Positions 21,331 through 31,278 of a stretch of 64,000 bases of DNA are shown here, piece after piece (within the stretch, counting starts at the first letter, position 1; each line of letters begins with the position of its first letter). A program made the translations under genes and the position numbers. Under the pieces are notes generated by a model, which saw only the letters and a list, made by a program, of their open reading frames with translations, ran no database searches and was not told the origin of the DNA. Source of the DNA: Oopsacas minuta (taxonomy: Eukaryota; Porifera; Hexactinellida; Lyssacinosida; Leucopsacidae); assembly GCA_024704765.1 (NCBI GenBank), contig JAKMXF010000349.1, positions 62,001 through 126,000 on the forward strand, in the 5' to 3' direction.

Positions 21331-22050
21331 CCATATTCCTTTCTCCAGCAATTTTCAGCGAGGTATGCATCCAGGAGCTCGGGGCTGGTGATCATGAAAT
21401 TTCTCATCTTTTTCTTGGCTGGACTCCAGCGCTTTCTATTGTTTGTGTGTGAATCTCTGCTCCAGGGACCCCAAACTGGATACTATGATTAACAGTCAAA
21501 TAGGTGATCGTAGCTGGTGGAATAAGATTGGATGAAGCCCATTCATCGCATAGAATAATAGTACTGGGTTTGATTTATTGTTCTATATTGGGAATCAATG
21601 TAGAAGCTGATCTAGCTTCAACTGTGACCATGAAAGCTTCTTTGTTCACTCTATCAATCCCACCAAACACCCATTTTCCTGATAGTTTCCTTCCTCGAGG
21701 TACTTTCTTTTACCAAATTTGCTTTCATCGATTTCAACGATGTGCCCATGCCTCCCGATTGGTTCGGGATTAGAGAGGTACTTCTCCACACAGATATCCC
21801 TCGAGAAAATTTTCCAATCCGTAATGGTGTTTAAAGACCACTTTAAGATTTAGGGTTAAGAAATGTGTACTTTGTAGTCCTTCTGCCCAAAAATAGAAAA
21901 ATTCCCCAACTGAGTAAGAGGTATATTGGATCCCTCAAAGAATAATCCTACTAGTAGGGATGCAAATGTCTTGCAACCTTTTTCAGGATATATCCAACCT
22001 CTCCCTTCGTGCACCTTAGAAAATACGCCTTTCGACATGTTTGCCCACAT
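21330..22050 (-). pseudogene. Merlin (IS1016/ISXO2-like) transposase remnant
   Basis: On the minus strand an N-terminal block (RGWIYPEKGCKTFASLLVG then FFEGSNIPLTQL) lies at 21900-22020. The core (DWKIFSRDICVEKYL, then GRHGHIVEIDESKFGKRKY, then NGCLVGLI) lies at about 21620-21830. A block YLTVNHSIQFGVPGAEIHTQ followed by TIES lies near 21420-21500. The order VEIDESKFGKRKY ... LTVNHS..F ... HT.TIES is the signature of the ISXO2-like DDE fold used by Merlin. Multiple stops and shifts inactivate it. It lies between the long inverted repeats, as expected. Confidence 0.8.
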
Positions 22051-22770
22051 TTACATCTCATACCTCTTGCTAATAAATGTGAACCCTCAACCAATCGATA
22101 CAATTGTCACGATTGATGGTTATCCTTAAGAATAATTCCTTCAATCCAATCTGATCAACAAACGGAAAAGATGTAGGCATCATTACAAGTCTAAAGACGG
22201 GAGTAGCCATGAAAATTGCGACAATCGTGAAAAATATAAGTTTGAAATGATAAGCAGTTGTATTTCTGATATCGAAATATATTGTTTATATTTATAGAGA
22301 TTGCTTTGATCTGTCTACTTGGAGATGATCCACACTAGTGATTTGCTTTTATCACCCAGATAGAAAAATCAATTGTTACTGTTTCAACCATGAAATAGCC
22401 ATACTACATTAACATGTAAGAAAAAGTACACACAATTGATTTTAAAATGTTAAAAACTATACAAATGCAAATAATTCGCATGATGAACAAAATAATTCAT
22501 CAACAGCCCATTATAATTCATTCTTTTTAGGATGTTATGAGTTTGTTCCAACACGCATGGCAGATAACCATCTCTAACTTATAAGGGAATACTTTAGAAT
22601 ATGCTAAAAGCGGTTCATTTTTATTTATTATGATTCACTAAAGGGTATATTCACTCATTCATGTAGGTTCTTTGTCTTTCCTTAGATTATAGTATTGAAT
22701 TTAACCTTTTGTATTGCTCTTTATTTTGAAACCATATTAAGTCCTAAAGTTATTCTTACTCTAATAGCAA
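22051..22770. other. Merlin interior, no gene recognised
   Basis: AT-rich sequence upstream of the dead transposase; probably the remaining interior of the element. Nothing further supported. Confidence 0.4.
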
Positions 22771-22772
22771 AC

Positions 22773-22887
22773 AGCCGTATAACCAAGTACGTGAAAGCCT
22801 CCATGTCCTACAGTTCAGGGGGTCAAGTAACAAGCAGCACCCTGAACTGTAAGACGCAGAGGCTTTAACGGACTTTGTTATAAGGCT
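22773..22887. repeat. 115-bp hairpin inside the Merlin element
   Basis: Left arm 22773-22820 (AGCCGTATAACCAAGT ... CAGTTCAGGG) pairs with right arm 22840-22887 (CCCTGAACTG ... TTGTTATAAGGCT) with a few mismatches over 48 bp and a 19-bp loop. The loop contains GTAACAAGCAGC and the sequence just outside the right arm contains GCTGCTTGTTAC, so a second pairing is possible. It could be a tiny MITE or a structured part of the Merlin. Confidence 0.75.
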
Positions 22888-23546
22888 GCTTGTTACTGGA
22901 GTAATGAATAATTTTCATCCCTATTCCTGTTTCCTTATTGTGGGAATTTGCTCGAATTATCGGCCTTAGTCAGTGAACCTAATACTTTATTCTACTAATA
23001 CAATTTGAATTGATTCACAAAGAAACTCTTGCATTAGTTATCCCAAAAGTTGCTAGATAGCGTATCCCACAACCCCATGCAAAAATAAAGTCATTAGTTC
23101 TTACAAGTTTCTCAATCAATTCCAGACAAACAACCAAAAAATATGCATACCATGAAATAAAGTTTCAGGCAAATCGGTTGCAATAGAAGTTTCATGCAAG
23201 TGTAAAAGGTGTCCTGTGTTATAGTATGATTAAATTAATTTCTAAAATTTCATTGAAAGCTTTGTTTTGAGCCCCCCTACGCATGCAACAATATTTATGT
23301 GCAACATTTTTGCATGCAACGATCAATGCACAATATACGAAAATTTTGGTGTATACCATCCCATAACACACGGTATAACATAGTTGCATTATGTATAGTG
23401 GGCTTTACATGAATCAAACGAAAAAGAATCGCTGAAGATTATTAGAAGATATGATACCCGATGAATAGAACTAACAACCGTTTGTATTTAAAGTTCAAGT
23501 AGTTACTAAATAATCTCTTGATATGTAATTAATTCACTGGATATCA

Positions 23547-23902
23547 TTATTGCAGATTGTATGTTACTAAATATGTCTATTTCCTTGGAGATTTAAGAGA
23601 ATGATTAATAAGTAACACAAATTACTTAGACATTGGAATGCTAATTAGGTATGTTGTAGTATTGTATGCACACTACTATGCTATTTGCAACACTGTTATT
23701 GGAATATATTTGGCTTCAATGAAGTTGCAATTTTGCCCATAGACTTTGGCTTATAAGTTACAATTGCTGTAACTTTTTTGTTTCTTGACCGATTTTCGAA
23801 ATCTCTAGCTCAATCTTCATCTCTCAACATGCTCTATAACGGCTCATATAGCTGTTTTACCATCTTGCTAAAGGTTGGGGTGTAACATTCTATAATTGTA
23901 CC
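23547..23902 (-). repeat. right Merlin inverted repeat
   Basis: 356-bp arm ending in GTACC at 23902, followed by the CATAAATT duplication. See the Merlin entry. High identity to the left arm. Confidence 0.92.
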
Positions 23903-23910
23903 CATAAATT

Positions 23911-24215
23911 AAACTGCACTCGAAGAATCGTGCTAATTGGTGATTTCCTGCCTTATTTCAAGTAAAACACAATAATTGTGATACTTCAAAGATCGAGTTG
24001 TCTCTTGATGTTAGCTAGGTTAATATCTATTTTGGCTAATTGTATATTCAAAAGAAACATCAAAAGTAGAAGTATGGTTCATATACAGGTAACTGAATTA
24101 ACTATCAAAACAACAATTAGACGAGACTGGATATTGTTTCTTTATTTCCACGTCCATTATTTTCTGCAAACAAATTTCAGATAAGTGAGTATTTAAAGAT
24201 ACGGGGTTAGTAGTC
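23911..24215. other. intergenic, no gene recognised
   Basis: AT-rich. The 68-codon plus frame at 23978-24184 has no motif I know. Confidence 0.35.
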
Positions 24216-24218
24216 ATA

Positions 24219-24290
24219 CGGGAGTGGCGCCAGGAAATCCCCAACAAGGGGGGTTAGGTCCCCAATGGGGGTCTAAATTTGTTATATAAA
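24219..24290. repeat. GC-rich end of a hAT element
   Basis: CGGGAGTGGCGCCAGGAAAT followed by runs such as AAGGGGGGTTAGGTCCCC. This resembles the GGCGCCAGG-type termini of hAT elements and sits at the 3' side of the minus-strand hAT remnant. The opposite terminus was not found, so the element is probably truncated. Confidence 0.5.
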
Positions 24291-24379
24291 TCCTAGAATA
24301 CTACACTGTTTTAGCAGATAGATATATAACCATTCACACTTAACATTTATTTTACGCTTATAATGAGATTCTACATTTA

Positions 24380-26471
24380 GGAGACATTCTTTGAATCTAC
24401 TTATTATGGCGTCTAAGTCAAGCTAGCTGCCTCGATCCCGATGAATTCCTAGCATAAATAAGCTATCCAAACGGTTTTGTTTCATTATTTGGCGGAGATC
24501 ATTCTTTATTAGCCGCATTGAGCTGAAATTTTGTTCACACTCAGCCGTTGATACTGCCAAGGCACATGCAATTATGCACAATTCGATGAAGCTCAAAAAA
24601 TGCCTACTTTTAACTTCTGCAAATATGCCTGTAATTCAAGTAGCTATTCGCCCTTTCTTGGTCAGATTTTCTTACTAATAAGTGTTTAAAAGTGACAACG
24701 TCACATTTAAGAACACTGTTGTCGGACTTGAATAATTTTGCAAAGAGGATGAATGAATTTTCATCCATGAAACTGCTCGAGGTAGGGCATAAAGACGTGA
24801 TTCCTCTCATCATGACAATGTTTTTCTTGCTAAATCTTTATTTGAGCCCTAGAGAAACTTTGCTTATTATCTCACAAACCTCACAAAAAATAACCATCGA
24901 TCCTACTCCTTTAACTTCTTCAACATTAGCCTCAATGACATAATCGTGCAAGGCTGCTGGCATCCGTTTTCGTCTGACAAGTCGTGCACTATCAGGCATG
25001 TTTAAACGATTGCCCACTTCTTCTACTTCATCTCAAAAACTTTTGACACAGCTCTCTCGAGCTACAGGCTCCAATTTCATCTTTTAACATCGCAATTAGA
25101 TCGATCGTCCCACTAAGATCATTTGTTGGCTTTTGCAGAATATCTGAGGCAAATTGGCTTTCTTCAGAATATGCTTGATAATGAGAAGAATCTAATGAAG
25201 CGGCGATCTATCTCTAACAAGTATCCAGTTGCTTCAGTGGTACGGTTGATGTTACTATCGTTATCAATCACATCCTACAGTACTTCATAGACGATGTTGA
25301 TGCGTTTCCACACTGCTTCAAACTGTTTGGCTTGACAAGACCATCGAGTATCAGAAACTCTCCCAATCTCCATCTTCTTTACTTTATGTTGCTGCTGTAT
25401 TTTCTCCCACCTGAAATGAACCGTGCTGCTGCTCAAAAATGAGTATAGCTGTTTGAAAAGTGATAGCATATTGGCCACGCAATTGACTGAATTGACAACA
25501 TCGACGATTACCAGATTTAATCTGTGACAAAAACAATGAATGTAATAGTCCATTCACCACCAATTTTTTCAGGAATTTTCTTTTGAACTCCATTCAAATG
25601 ACCGGAGAAACAGATGCACTATCAGAACTTTGTCCAACACAGTTCTTCATGTTCGCATCAACTCTTCTTAACTGGTTGATAATGGTATCGGACAATCCAT
25701 CAGCATCCAAACTTTGTGCTTTAGCAATACTAATGATTTCTTCATGGATGTTGTTTTATAGCAGTATCGCACAGCTACAACGACTTGTTCTTTTTTGCTG
25801 GTATCTTTAGATTCGTCTGCAAGTATGGTGAAATATTTCGCCTCATGAACTTCTTCTTTGATTTGTTCCAATATCATATCCTTCATGATATTCAACAAAG
25901 TATTCTGGACTGTATGGTGTGTGTATTTCGCATTCATTGGACCAGTGAGAATCCCCATCCACAACGGGATCATGTCTGGCAATTAGAGCAATTATGCCAA
26001 GGAAATTTCTACAGGACGGACCAAAATCAGGACTTTCTTCGTTGATATCATCCACTCGAAATGATCTACCGTTCTCACGTTGGGCAATTTTCGGGTGAGC
26101 AGTGAACAGCAAAATTTCACATAATGTGCGTATATACACCCTATTTTCTCTAATTAGCTTCGCATGTGCAGACTCCTGGAGTTTAGCAACTGATTGAAAA
26201 CCACCAGACTTAACAGCTTGATACTGCGCATAAGCATCAACACATAAGGCATGCTGAAGGCTAGCTTGGTGTTGCATCTGTTTGTTGTACGGACTGTGGT
26301 TCCATAGCATTTCTTCCAATTGCGCATACCTTGGCTTACAAATATGGGCTCTTTTCTGTTTTGGGTGAAATGTCTACAGTGATAGCAGTAAATAGCATCT
26401 ACGCATTCCGAATACTCTATCCATGGGTATCTATCACAGGGACGCGGTAAATTCTCTATACTACTTGCCAA
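24380..26471 (-). pseudogene. hAT transposase (ZMYM1/DUF4371-like), dead
   Basis: On the minus strand a TTF-type finger (YSECVDAIYCYHCRHFTQNR ... MRNWKKCYG) lies at 26280-26471. A core follows at 25668-26319 (AHAKLIRENRVYIRTLCEIL, then EAKYFTILADESKDTSKKEQ with the first catalytic Asp). The block YIHCFCHRLNLVIVD and RVSDTRWSCQAKQFEAVW are at 25275-25553. A C-terminal dimerisation block (AVSTAECEQNFSSMRLIKND) lies near 24480-24560. The pieces lie in changing frames. A region around 24600-25270 is poorly readable. It is inactive. Confidence 0.85.
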
Positions 26472-27193
26472 TCATATGCAAAGGGAACTTTTTGTTACGA
26501 GGCTGTACTTGATTACCCTCTCTTGACATCGAAATATCTTTCTGGCTTGGACTGTAAACTTTCTCACTATATTGAATTCCCAAATTTGGTCCTGAATGCT
26601 AATATAGTCATCATCATGCAGTGTAGCTGAACAAATACAATTATAAATCAATACTACAAAAGCATAAACCAATATTACAATTATTCAATAATATGACTGA
26701 AACAAAGTTCCTCCTAAATATGGCTAATATTGGTGACAATACTGCTGAGTGCATCACAATTTTTATATACTATTGTATATGTCTTCGAGGTCAGCTGGAT
26801 CGGTCTTTTCTGACATCTCCCAATCGAACCCTCTTCACGCCCATAATACTCTTCCATCTCTTCGTTAGGGATCATATTTTAAGAACTTGAATCAGAAAAT
26901 ATAGAGGTATCACTTGAGTCAAAACATATCTCCATCGATTTTTCTGTTTCAAAGGATTCAACCAATTAGGTTTAAGTCTAGCCGGTACAGTATTCGCGGA
27001 TGGCCAGAAATCCCACACGTGTTAGTAGTATATTTGATTTCTGTTACATTTGCTTCTTTTTCTTTTAACTCTTGATACCGTATTAGTGCAACTTCTTAAT
27101 CTAAAAAATATGATTTTAGCTTTGCAGAAGTTTAGTCAATAACTATTAGTTTGTCAACATAAGTATAATTTATGGGATATAGGGGACACAAGT

Positions 27194-27859
27194 TCATACA
27201 CAAACACACAATATTTTTATTTTTGTGATTTTCCCAATGGCATTAAATACATCAAATAAATGATTCCCTCCTCCAAGCTGGCGGTAGTACTTATCAGCTG
27301 TACTCGGCTGGTGTTGCATATAATCTGTTACGATCTGTGTATCAGTGGTCTTCTCTGTAGCGCTATAAATGTTGCCGTTGCAATTCTTCAACCTGATGCA
27401 GTGATTGATTTACTTTCGATCTTGCTAGTTTGAGGAGTGAGTCCAGGCTTGACTGTACACCAGCATGGTTTATGGGCTGTCATTTTAAGACAGAAAAACT
27501 CCTCAAATTGTTTCTTGGTTCTTTTATTAATATTTCCTAGGACATTGTCTTGAAACTTTAAAAGTGCTTTGGACACCAGTTTTCCAAGAACACAACTTCG
27601 GGCTTCAACCTTCCCGTTTTGTGACTGTACATGTTATCTTCAATGATTCTTGGACCATTTCCGTTGCTGAAACTTCAGATCTTCTCATTTTGCAAACTAC
27701 GTCTGCACGCTGAGCGCTTCTAAAGATTATCTCACCAATGAGACCTGCCCTGTATTTTGTAATAGTCATTCTTGGTTTAACTTTCTCAGGCGTATAAGCA
27801 ATAAGCATATTAACTAGATTGACCCGAACGTTTGATGTTAGATATCCATTGATTTCCAT
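27194..27859 (-). pseudogene. Crypton-like tyrosine recombinase remnant
   Basis: Three minus-strand segments in order fit the C-terminal half of a tyrosine recombinase. The first (27605-27859) has LIGEIIFRSAQRADVVCKM, where the Arg in SAQRADVV corresponds to the first catalytic Arg, and a later TCTVTKREG as the beta-hairpin Lys. The second (27388-27576) is a linking region. The third (27194-27391) has DTQIVTDYMQHQPSTADKYY, the conserved His followed by the likely Tyr nucleophile. Frames shift between segments, so it is dead. Crypton transposons encode this type of enzyme; a DIRS-type origin is less likely because no reverse transcriptase is seen. Recognition is by motif pattern only. Confidence 0.6.
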
Positions 27860-27931
27860 TATATTTGTGTGGGTTATGTGCTCTGTACGTCTTCTCTTGT
27901 CTATGCTCTCTTCTTGACAATTCTGGTAGTG

Positions 27932-28323
27932 TAACTTTTAAACGAGTTTTCCATAAATGTTGCACATCTTTTTATCACTTCTTGTAGTAATTGAGATTGA
28001 TATAAAGTCCAACAAAACGGCCCATTAAACACTCAATCGAATACATGTAGTACCTAATCACTTATACATGATTGTATTTTGAATTAACACTAACATAATT
28101 GATTGGGATAATTTACTATACACTGTTGTACTTGGAAGAGTTCCAATCCCATTCGAGTATATTAGTGTTAATTTAATATACAATCATGTATAAGTGATCA
28201 GGTACTGCATGTATTCGATCGAGTGTTTAATGGGCAGTTTTGTTGGACTTTATATCAATCCCAATGGCTACAAGAAGTGACAAAAAGATGTGCAACATTT
28301 ATGGAAAACTCATTTCAAAGTTA
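27932..28323. repeat. 392-bp palindrome between two divergent coding units
   Basis: Arms 27932-28110 and 28142-28323, roughly 90% identical as inverted repeats, with a spacer of about 31 bp. Shared blocks include GATATAAAGTCCAACAAAAC, CACTTATACATGATTGTAT and GATGTGCAACATTTATGGAA. The arms lie directly upstream of a minus-strand recombinase remnant and a plus-strand zinc-finger gene. Confidence 0.88.
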
Positions 28324-28374
28324 AAATGCCACTAAGCTCTAGTACACCCGAATACAGAAATAGATGTTCGCGAA

Positions 28375-28941
28375 ATGATGATTCTTCGTGATAAGAAGAG
28401 AAAGGATAACAGCAATACCCAGGAGACCTACTTATGCTGTCCTGTTGTAGTGGATGGTAGAGCATGTGGCATTTCTAGTCTGGAGAAATGGTAAGTAAAT
28501 TATCAAAATAGTCAGTTTAATTATTTCTACATAATCCACATTTTAACGTAATAAGTAATACCAATTTCAGATGAGTAGTAAGAATGCCATAATACTGCCA
28601 AAAAGTTTGAAATGGGAAAAAATACCCCTATTGCTCAGTAAAAATTGAGATACTTTTGGATTAGATAATTATATATATTAACATTCATGACTCGCAGGTA
28701 TTATCGACATTTGCTCAGAACTCATATAATAAAATCAGTAACCAAAGAGGAAAGAGAAGTAATACTATTCGCAAAAGCTAATCGAATTTGCTTCGAAGAT
28801 GAAATAGTAGAAACGGTTGCAGAATCTGGTGAACAGGCCATTGGCAACATAATCTCACCAGAAATAAATAACATGAGCCTTCCTGAACCTATACCCTTCG
28901 AAACAGAGGAGAATCATGTGAACAGGCCATTGGCAAGTTAA
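28375..28941 (+). CDS. C2H2 zinc-finger protein, two exons, unknown role
   Basis: Exon 1 (28375-28490) starts at ATG 28375. Exon 2 (28698-28941) ends in TAA. The 207-bp intron begins GTAAGT and ends CTCGCAG. Splicing keeps the frame (TG plus G gives Trp) and creates a C2H2 finger that exists only in the joined product: Cys in CCPVVVDGRACG, then 12 residues, then HLLRTH. After that comes a charged helix (SVTKEEREVILFAKANRI) and an acidic tail, 119 residues in all. Crypton-type transposases often start with a C2H2 finger, so this may be the N-terminal exon of the same element type as the recombinase remnant on the other side of the palindrome. The frame ends inside a 38-bp direct repeat and similar codons continue beyond in another frame, so the 3' end may be damaged. 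Confidence 0.6.
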
Positions 28942-28953
28942 TCTCATCAGAAA
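28830..28953 (+). repeat. direct repeat in the zinc-finger gene tail
   Basis: GAACAGGCCATTGGCAACAT near 28830 and GAACAGGCCATTGGCAAGTT near 28919 are both followed by AATCTCANCAGAAATA. The duplicated block is about 38 bp, spaced 87-90 bp apart. The second copy brings the stop codon into frame. Confidence 0.75.
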
Positions 28954-29364
28954 TAGATGTACCTATACCTTCATCAACACTACCAGAATCTGGTGAAACA
29001 TTAAAGTTGGATATCCCATCTCGGAAAAAGAGACAACAGATTTTGGCAATTGGATTTAACGAACGAGAAGATCAAGAATTCAGTAGTAAGAACATACATA
29101 AATACACTGAAGTTGATATCACAAGATGATGCACTACAACGGGCAAATGACTATCTGAGAGAAATTTAAAGACATCAAAGTGAAGCTACATTTTTGATAA
29201 AGTACTGAGTGATGAGGTATTGGTCAGAGAACAAAGAATATGAACCAACACCAGAAATAAAATGTTTAAGTTTTAGAGGAACAGAGAAATAGGACAGTTT
29301 TTGCAAACTATATATATAATGCATGTACAAGAATAATTTCGAATTTACAATAATTAAACAATCA

Positions 29365-29478
29365 ATGTCCTTTAACTTGTTAATGTCCCTTTAATCTGCG
29401 AATGTCCCTTTAACCTATCAATTTCCCTTTAACCTATTAATGTCCCTTTAGCGTATCGATGTCCCTTTAACCTACTCA
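29365..29478 (+). repeat. 19-bp minisatellite, six copies
   Basis: Tandem units of the form ATGTCCCTTTAACCTATCA: about six copies with a few changes each (first copy lacks one C). It lies between the zinc-finger gene and the PSTPIP-like gene. Confidence 0.88.
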
Positions 29479-29639
29479 TTTATTTGACTATTTCTCAATT
29501 TCTTCCATCATTCATCATTGATTTCATGCAGCTTTACATTTTTCTGTTTATTGGTAATTGATTTGTATTGATTTTCCATTCATTCAATTCGTTTCCCTTA
29601 AACCTAAGTTGTCGTGTATTCCTAAACATAAATCAAGTT

Positions 29640-30051
29640 TCTTGTGATATATTAGATGTATACATGCGCTGAGCTATGCGCAGAGTTCTGGGAACGCATG
29701 CGCAATGTACTTTTTAACATCCCCAAATTGAGGTAGAATCATACTTTCAACTACTATACATGGGTAATCGAGTATGCTGAGTCTGAATATGGGTACATAA
29801 AGTAAGCAGGTTTAACGATTATGGCATTTTCATGTTTGCTACGGTTAAGATTATGAGTTTATGTGTTTGAGGGGCGTAGGCCCGAGTGTTGACCCGCAAT
29901 GTTCGCAACCGCGTAGAGCGAGCAAGAAAAGCGCGCTCGTACAGGTTTAAAATCCGATTAGGAATGTAAATACTGCTTGAATGTTTTTAATTTATTATGC
30001 TCATTGCTATTTGATCATTTATTCAATTAATACGCTTCCTTGGTTTGATAG
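29640..30051 (+). promoter_or_regulatory. candidate promoter/5' region of the PSTPIP-like gene
   Basis: The only GC-richer stretch near the gene. ACGCATGCGCAA at about 29694 resembles the NRF1 palindrome. A CGTAGAGCGAGCAAGAAAAGC block near 29910-29935 belongs to a dispersed repeat seen also at 50275 and 54905. The 15 bases before the ATG end TTTGATAG, which could also be an intron acceptor. Inference only. Confidence 0.3.
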
Positions 30052-31278
30052 ATGACGTGCATATTTTCTGAATCTTTTTGGGAACCCGAATATTGTGGAA
30101 CTCGTGGGTTTGACGTTTTAATCAAAAGAATGAAAGAGGGTAAGAGAATGTGTATTGATTTTGAAGAGTTCCTTCACCAAAGAGCTGTTATTGAGGAACG
30201 ATATGCAAGGGATATGCTCGCCCTAGCCAAAAAACCTGGTGCAAAAGATGAAATTGGTACTCTCAAGGATTCCTGGTTAAAAATGAAGGAAGATACTGAA
30301 AATATTGCTCAATATCACATGTTGTTGGCTAATAAGTTGAGAAATGAATTGGAATTGAAAGTTAGAGAATTTCATATTCGTCAACGTGAGGAGCGTAAAA
30401 AAGCAGAAGATACTGTCAAGCGGGCACAAGCGCACAAACGAAGGTGTTTCGATAATCATAATCGAGCTAAAAGAGATTATGAAACAAAGTGCAGAGAAGC
30501 AGACAAAGCTGAAGAATTGGCCCTTACGCATCAGGGAACCAAAGATTCTGAAAAGGTGAATAATAAACACCGTCGAGCCAAAGAGAGTTCAGAAGCGGCA
30601 GATCATCAGTATAAAGAAACTGTTGTAGTCCTTGAAGAAGCAAGGGTTCACTGGGAACGTGAATATGAATTATGTTGTGTCAAATTCCAAGCATTAGAAG
30701 AAGAACGTGTTGACTTTTTGCGAAATATCATATGGATCTTTACTAATATCTTATCTCAAGCTTGTGTTCATGTAGATGAACGAATGGAACAAATCCGCAA
30801 AGTTTTGGAAGTATGTGATATTGAAAAGGACATTGATGAATTCGTCCGTAACTATAGAACTAGTTCGGATCATCCTTCTGAGATTGTTTACCAGAATTTT
30901 TATCAACCAAAGCAAAATAGCAATTCAAAAAACATTCCAATACCTCATAAATCAAGTGATAAACGCCCATTGCCTGCTCTTCCTCCTCAAAATTCTGCTA
31001 TTGCTACTATTCAAAGTCAAGAATCTCAGGATAATTACAGTTCACCTGATGAAGTAATATTACAAGCGAATCCTTCAGATCATTATGATTCACTCAGTGA
31101 TAAAAAGAAAGTTTCTGTATTATATGATTATGTTTCCCAAGGTCAACAGGAGCTTAATTTAAAAGTTGGAGATAAAGTGGTCGTAATTTACGAAGAAGAT
31201 GAATTATGGTGGTATGGCCAAGATATGATAGGAAATCAGGGAATGTTCCCCAGTACTTTCGTTTCGGAAAGTGTCTGA
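30052..31278 (+). CDS. F-BAR and SH3 protein of the PSTPIP family
   Basis: 408 residues in one open frame. Residues about 3-265 form an F-BAR domain: FSESFWEPEYCGTRGFDVL, then FEEFLHQRAVIEERYARDML, then long charged helices with YETKCREADKAEELALTHQG, and ends with CDIEKDIDEFVRNYRT and VYQNFYQ. The latter two and the opening match the proline-serine-threonine phosphatase-interacting proteins best. A proline-rich linker (RPLPALPP) precedes a C-terminal SH3 domain (about 351-408) with VLYDY, ELWWYGQ and GMFPSTFV. Such proteins bend membranes and link PTP-PEST phosphatases and WASP-type proteins to the actin cortex. Human PSTPIP1 is close in length (about 416). There is no intron within the frame. 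The ATG at 30052 follows TTTGATAG, a possible 3' splice site, so a non-coding first exon is likely. I see no disabling change. Confidence 0.9.
   Translation: MTCIFSESFWEPEYCGTRGFDVLIKRMKEGKRMCIDFEEFLHQRAVIEERYARDMLALAKKPGAKDEIGTLKDSWLKMKEDTENIAQYHMLLANKLRNELELKVREFHIRQREERKKAEDTVKRAQAHKRRCFDNHNRAKRDYETKCREADKAEELALTHQGTKDSEKVNNKHRRAKESSEAADHQYKETVVVLEEARVHWEREYELCCVKFQALEEERVDFLRNIIWIFTNILSQACVHVDERMEQIRKVLEVCDIEKDIDEFVRNYRTSSDHPSEIVYQNFYQPKQNSNSKNIPIPHKSSDKRPLPALPPQNSAIATIQSQESQDNYSSPDEVILQANPSDHYDSLSDKKKVSVLYDYVSQGQQELNLKVGDKVVVIYEEDELWWYGQDMIGNQGMFPSTFVSESV

Larger units (their letters stand above)
16039..23902 (-). mobile_element. Merlin-superfamily transposon, split by a hAT insertion
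   Basis: Both termini begin GGTACAATTATAGAATGTTA, and the inverted repeats run about 357 bp. The left repeat is split: 16039-16060 plus 20550-20884. The right is 23547-23902. Removing the hAT and its duplicated 8 bp (4,489 bp) leaves an element of 3,375 bp. A GG start, 8-bp duplication and an IS1016/ISXO2-type transposase remnant between the arms all match the Merlin superfamily. The arms are nearly identical to the eye (a few substitutions and single-base indels), although the transposase is dead. Confidence 0.88.
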
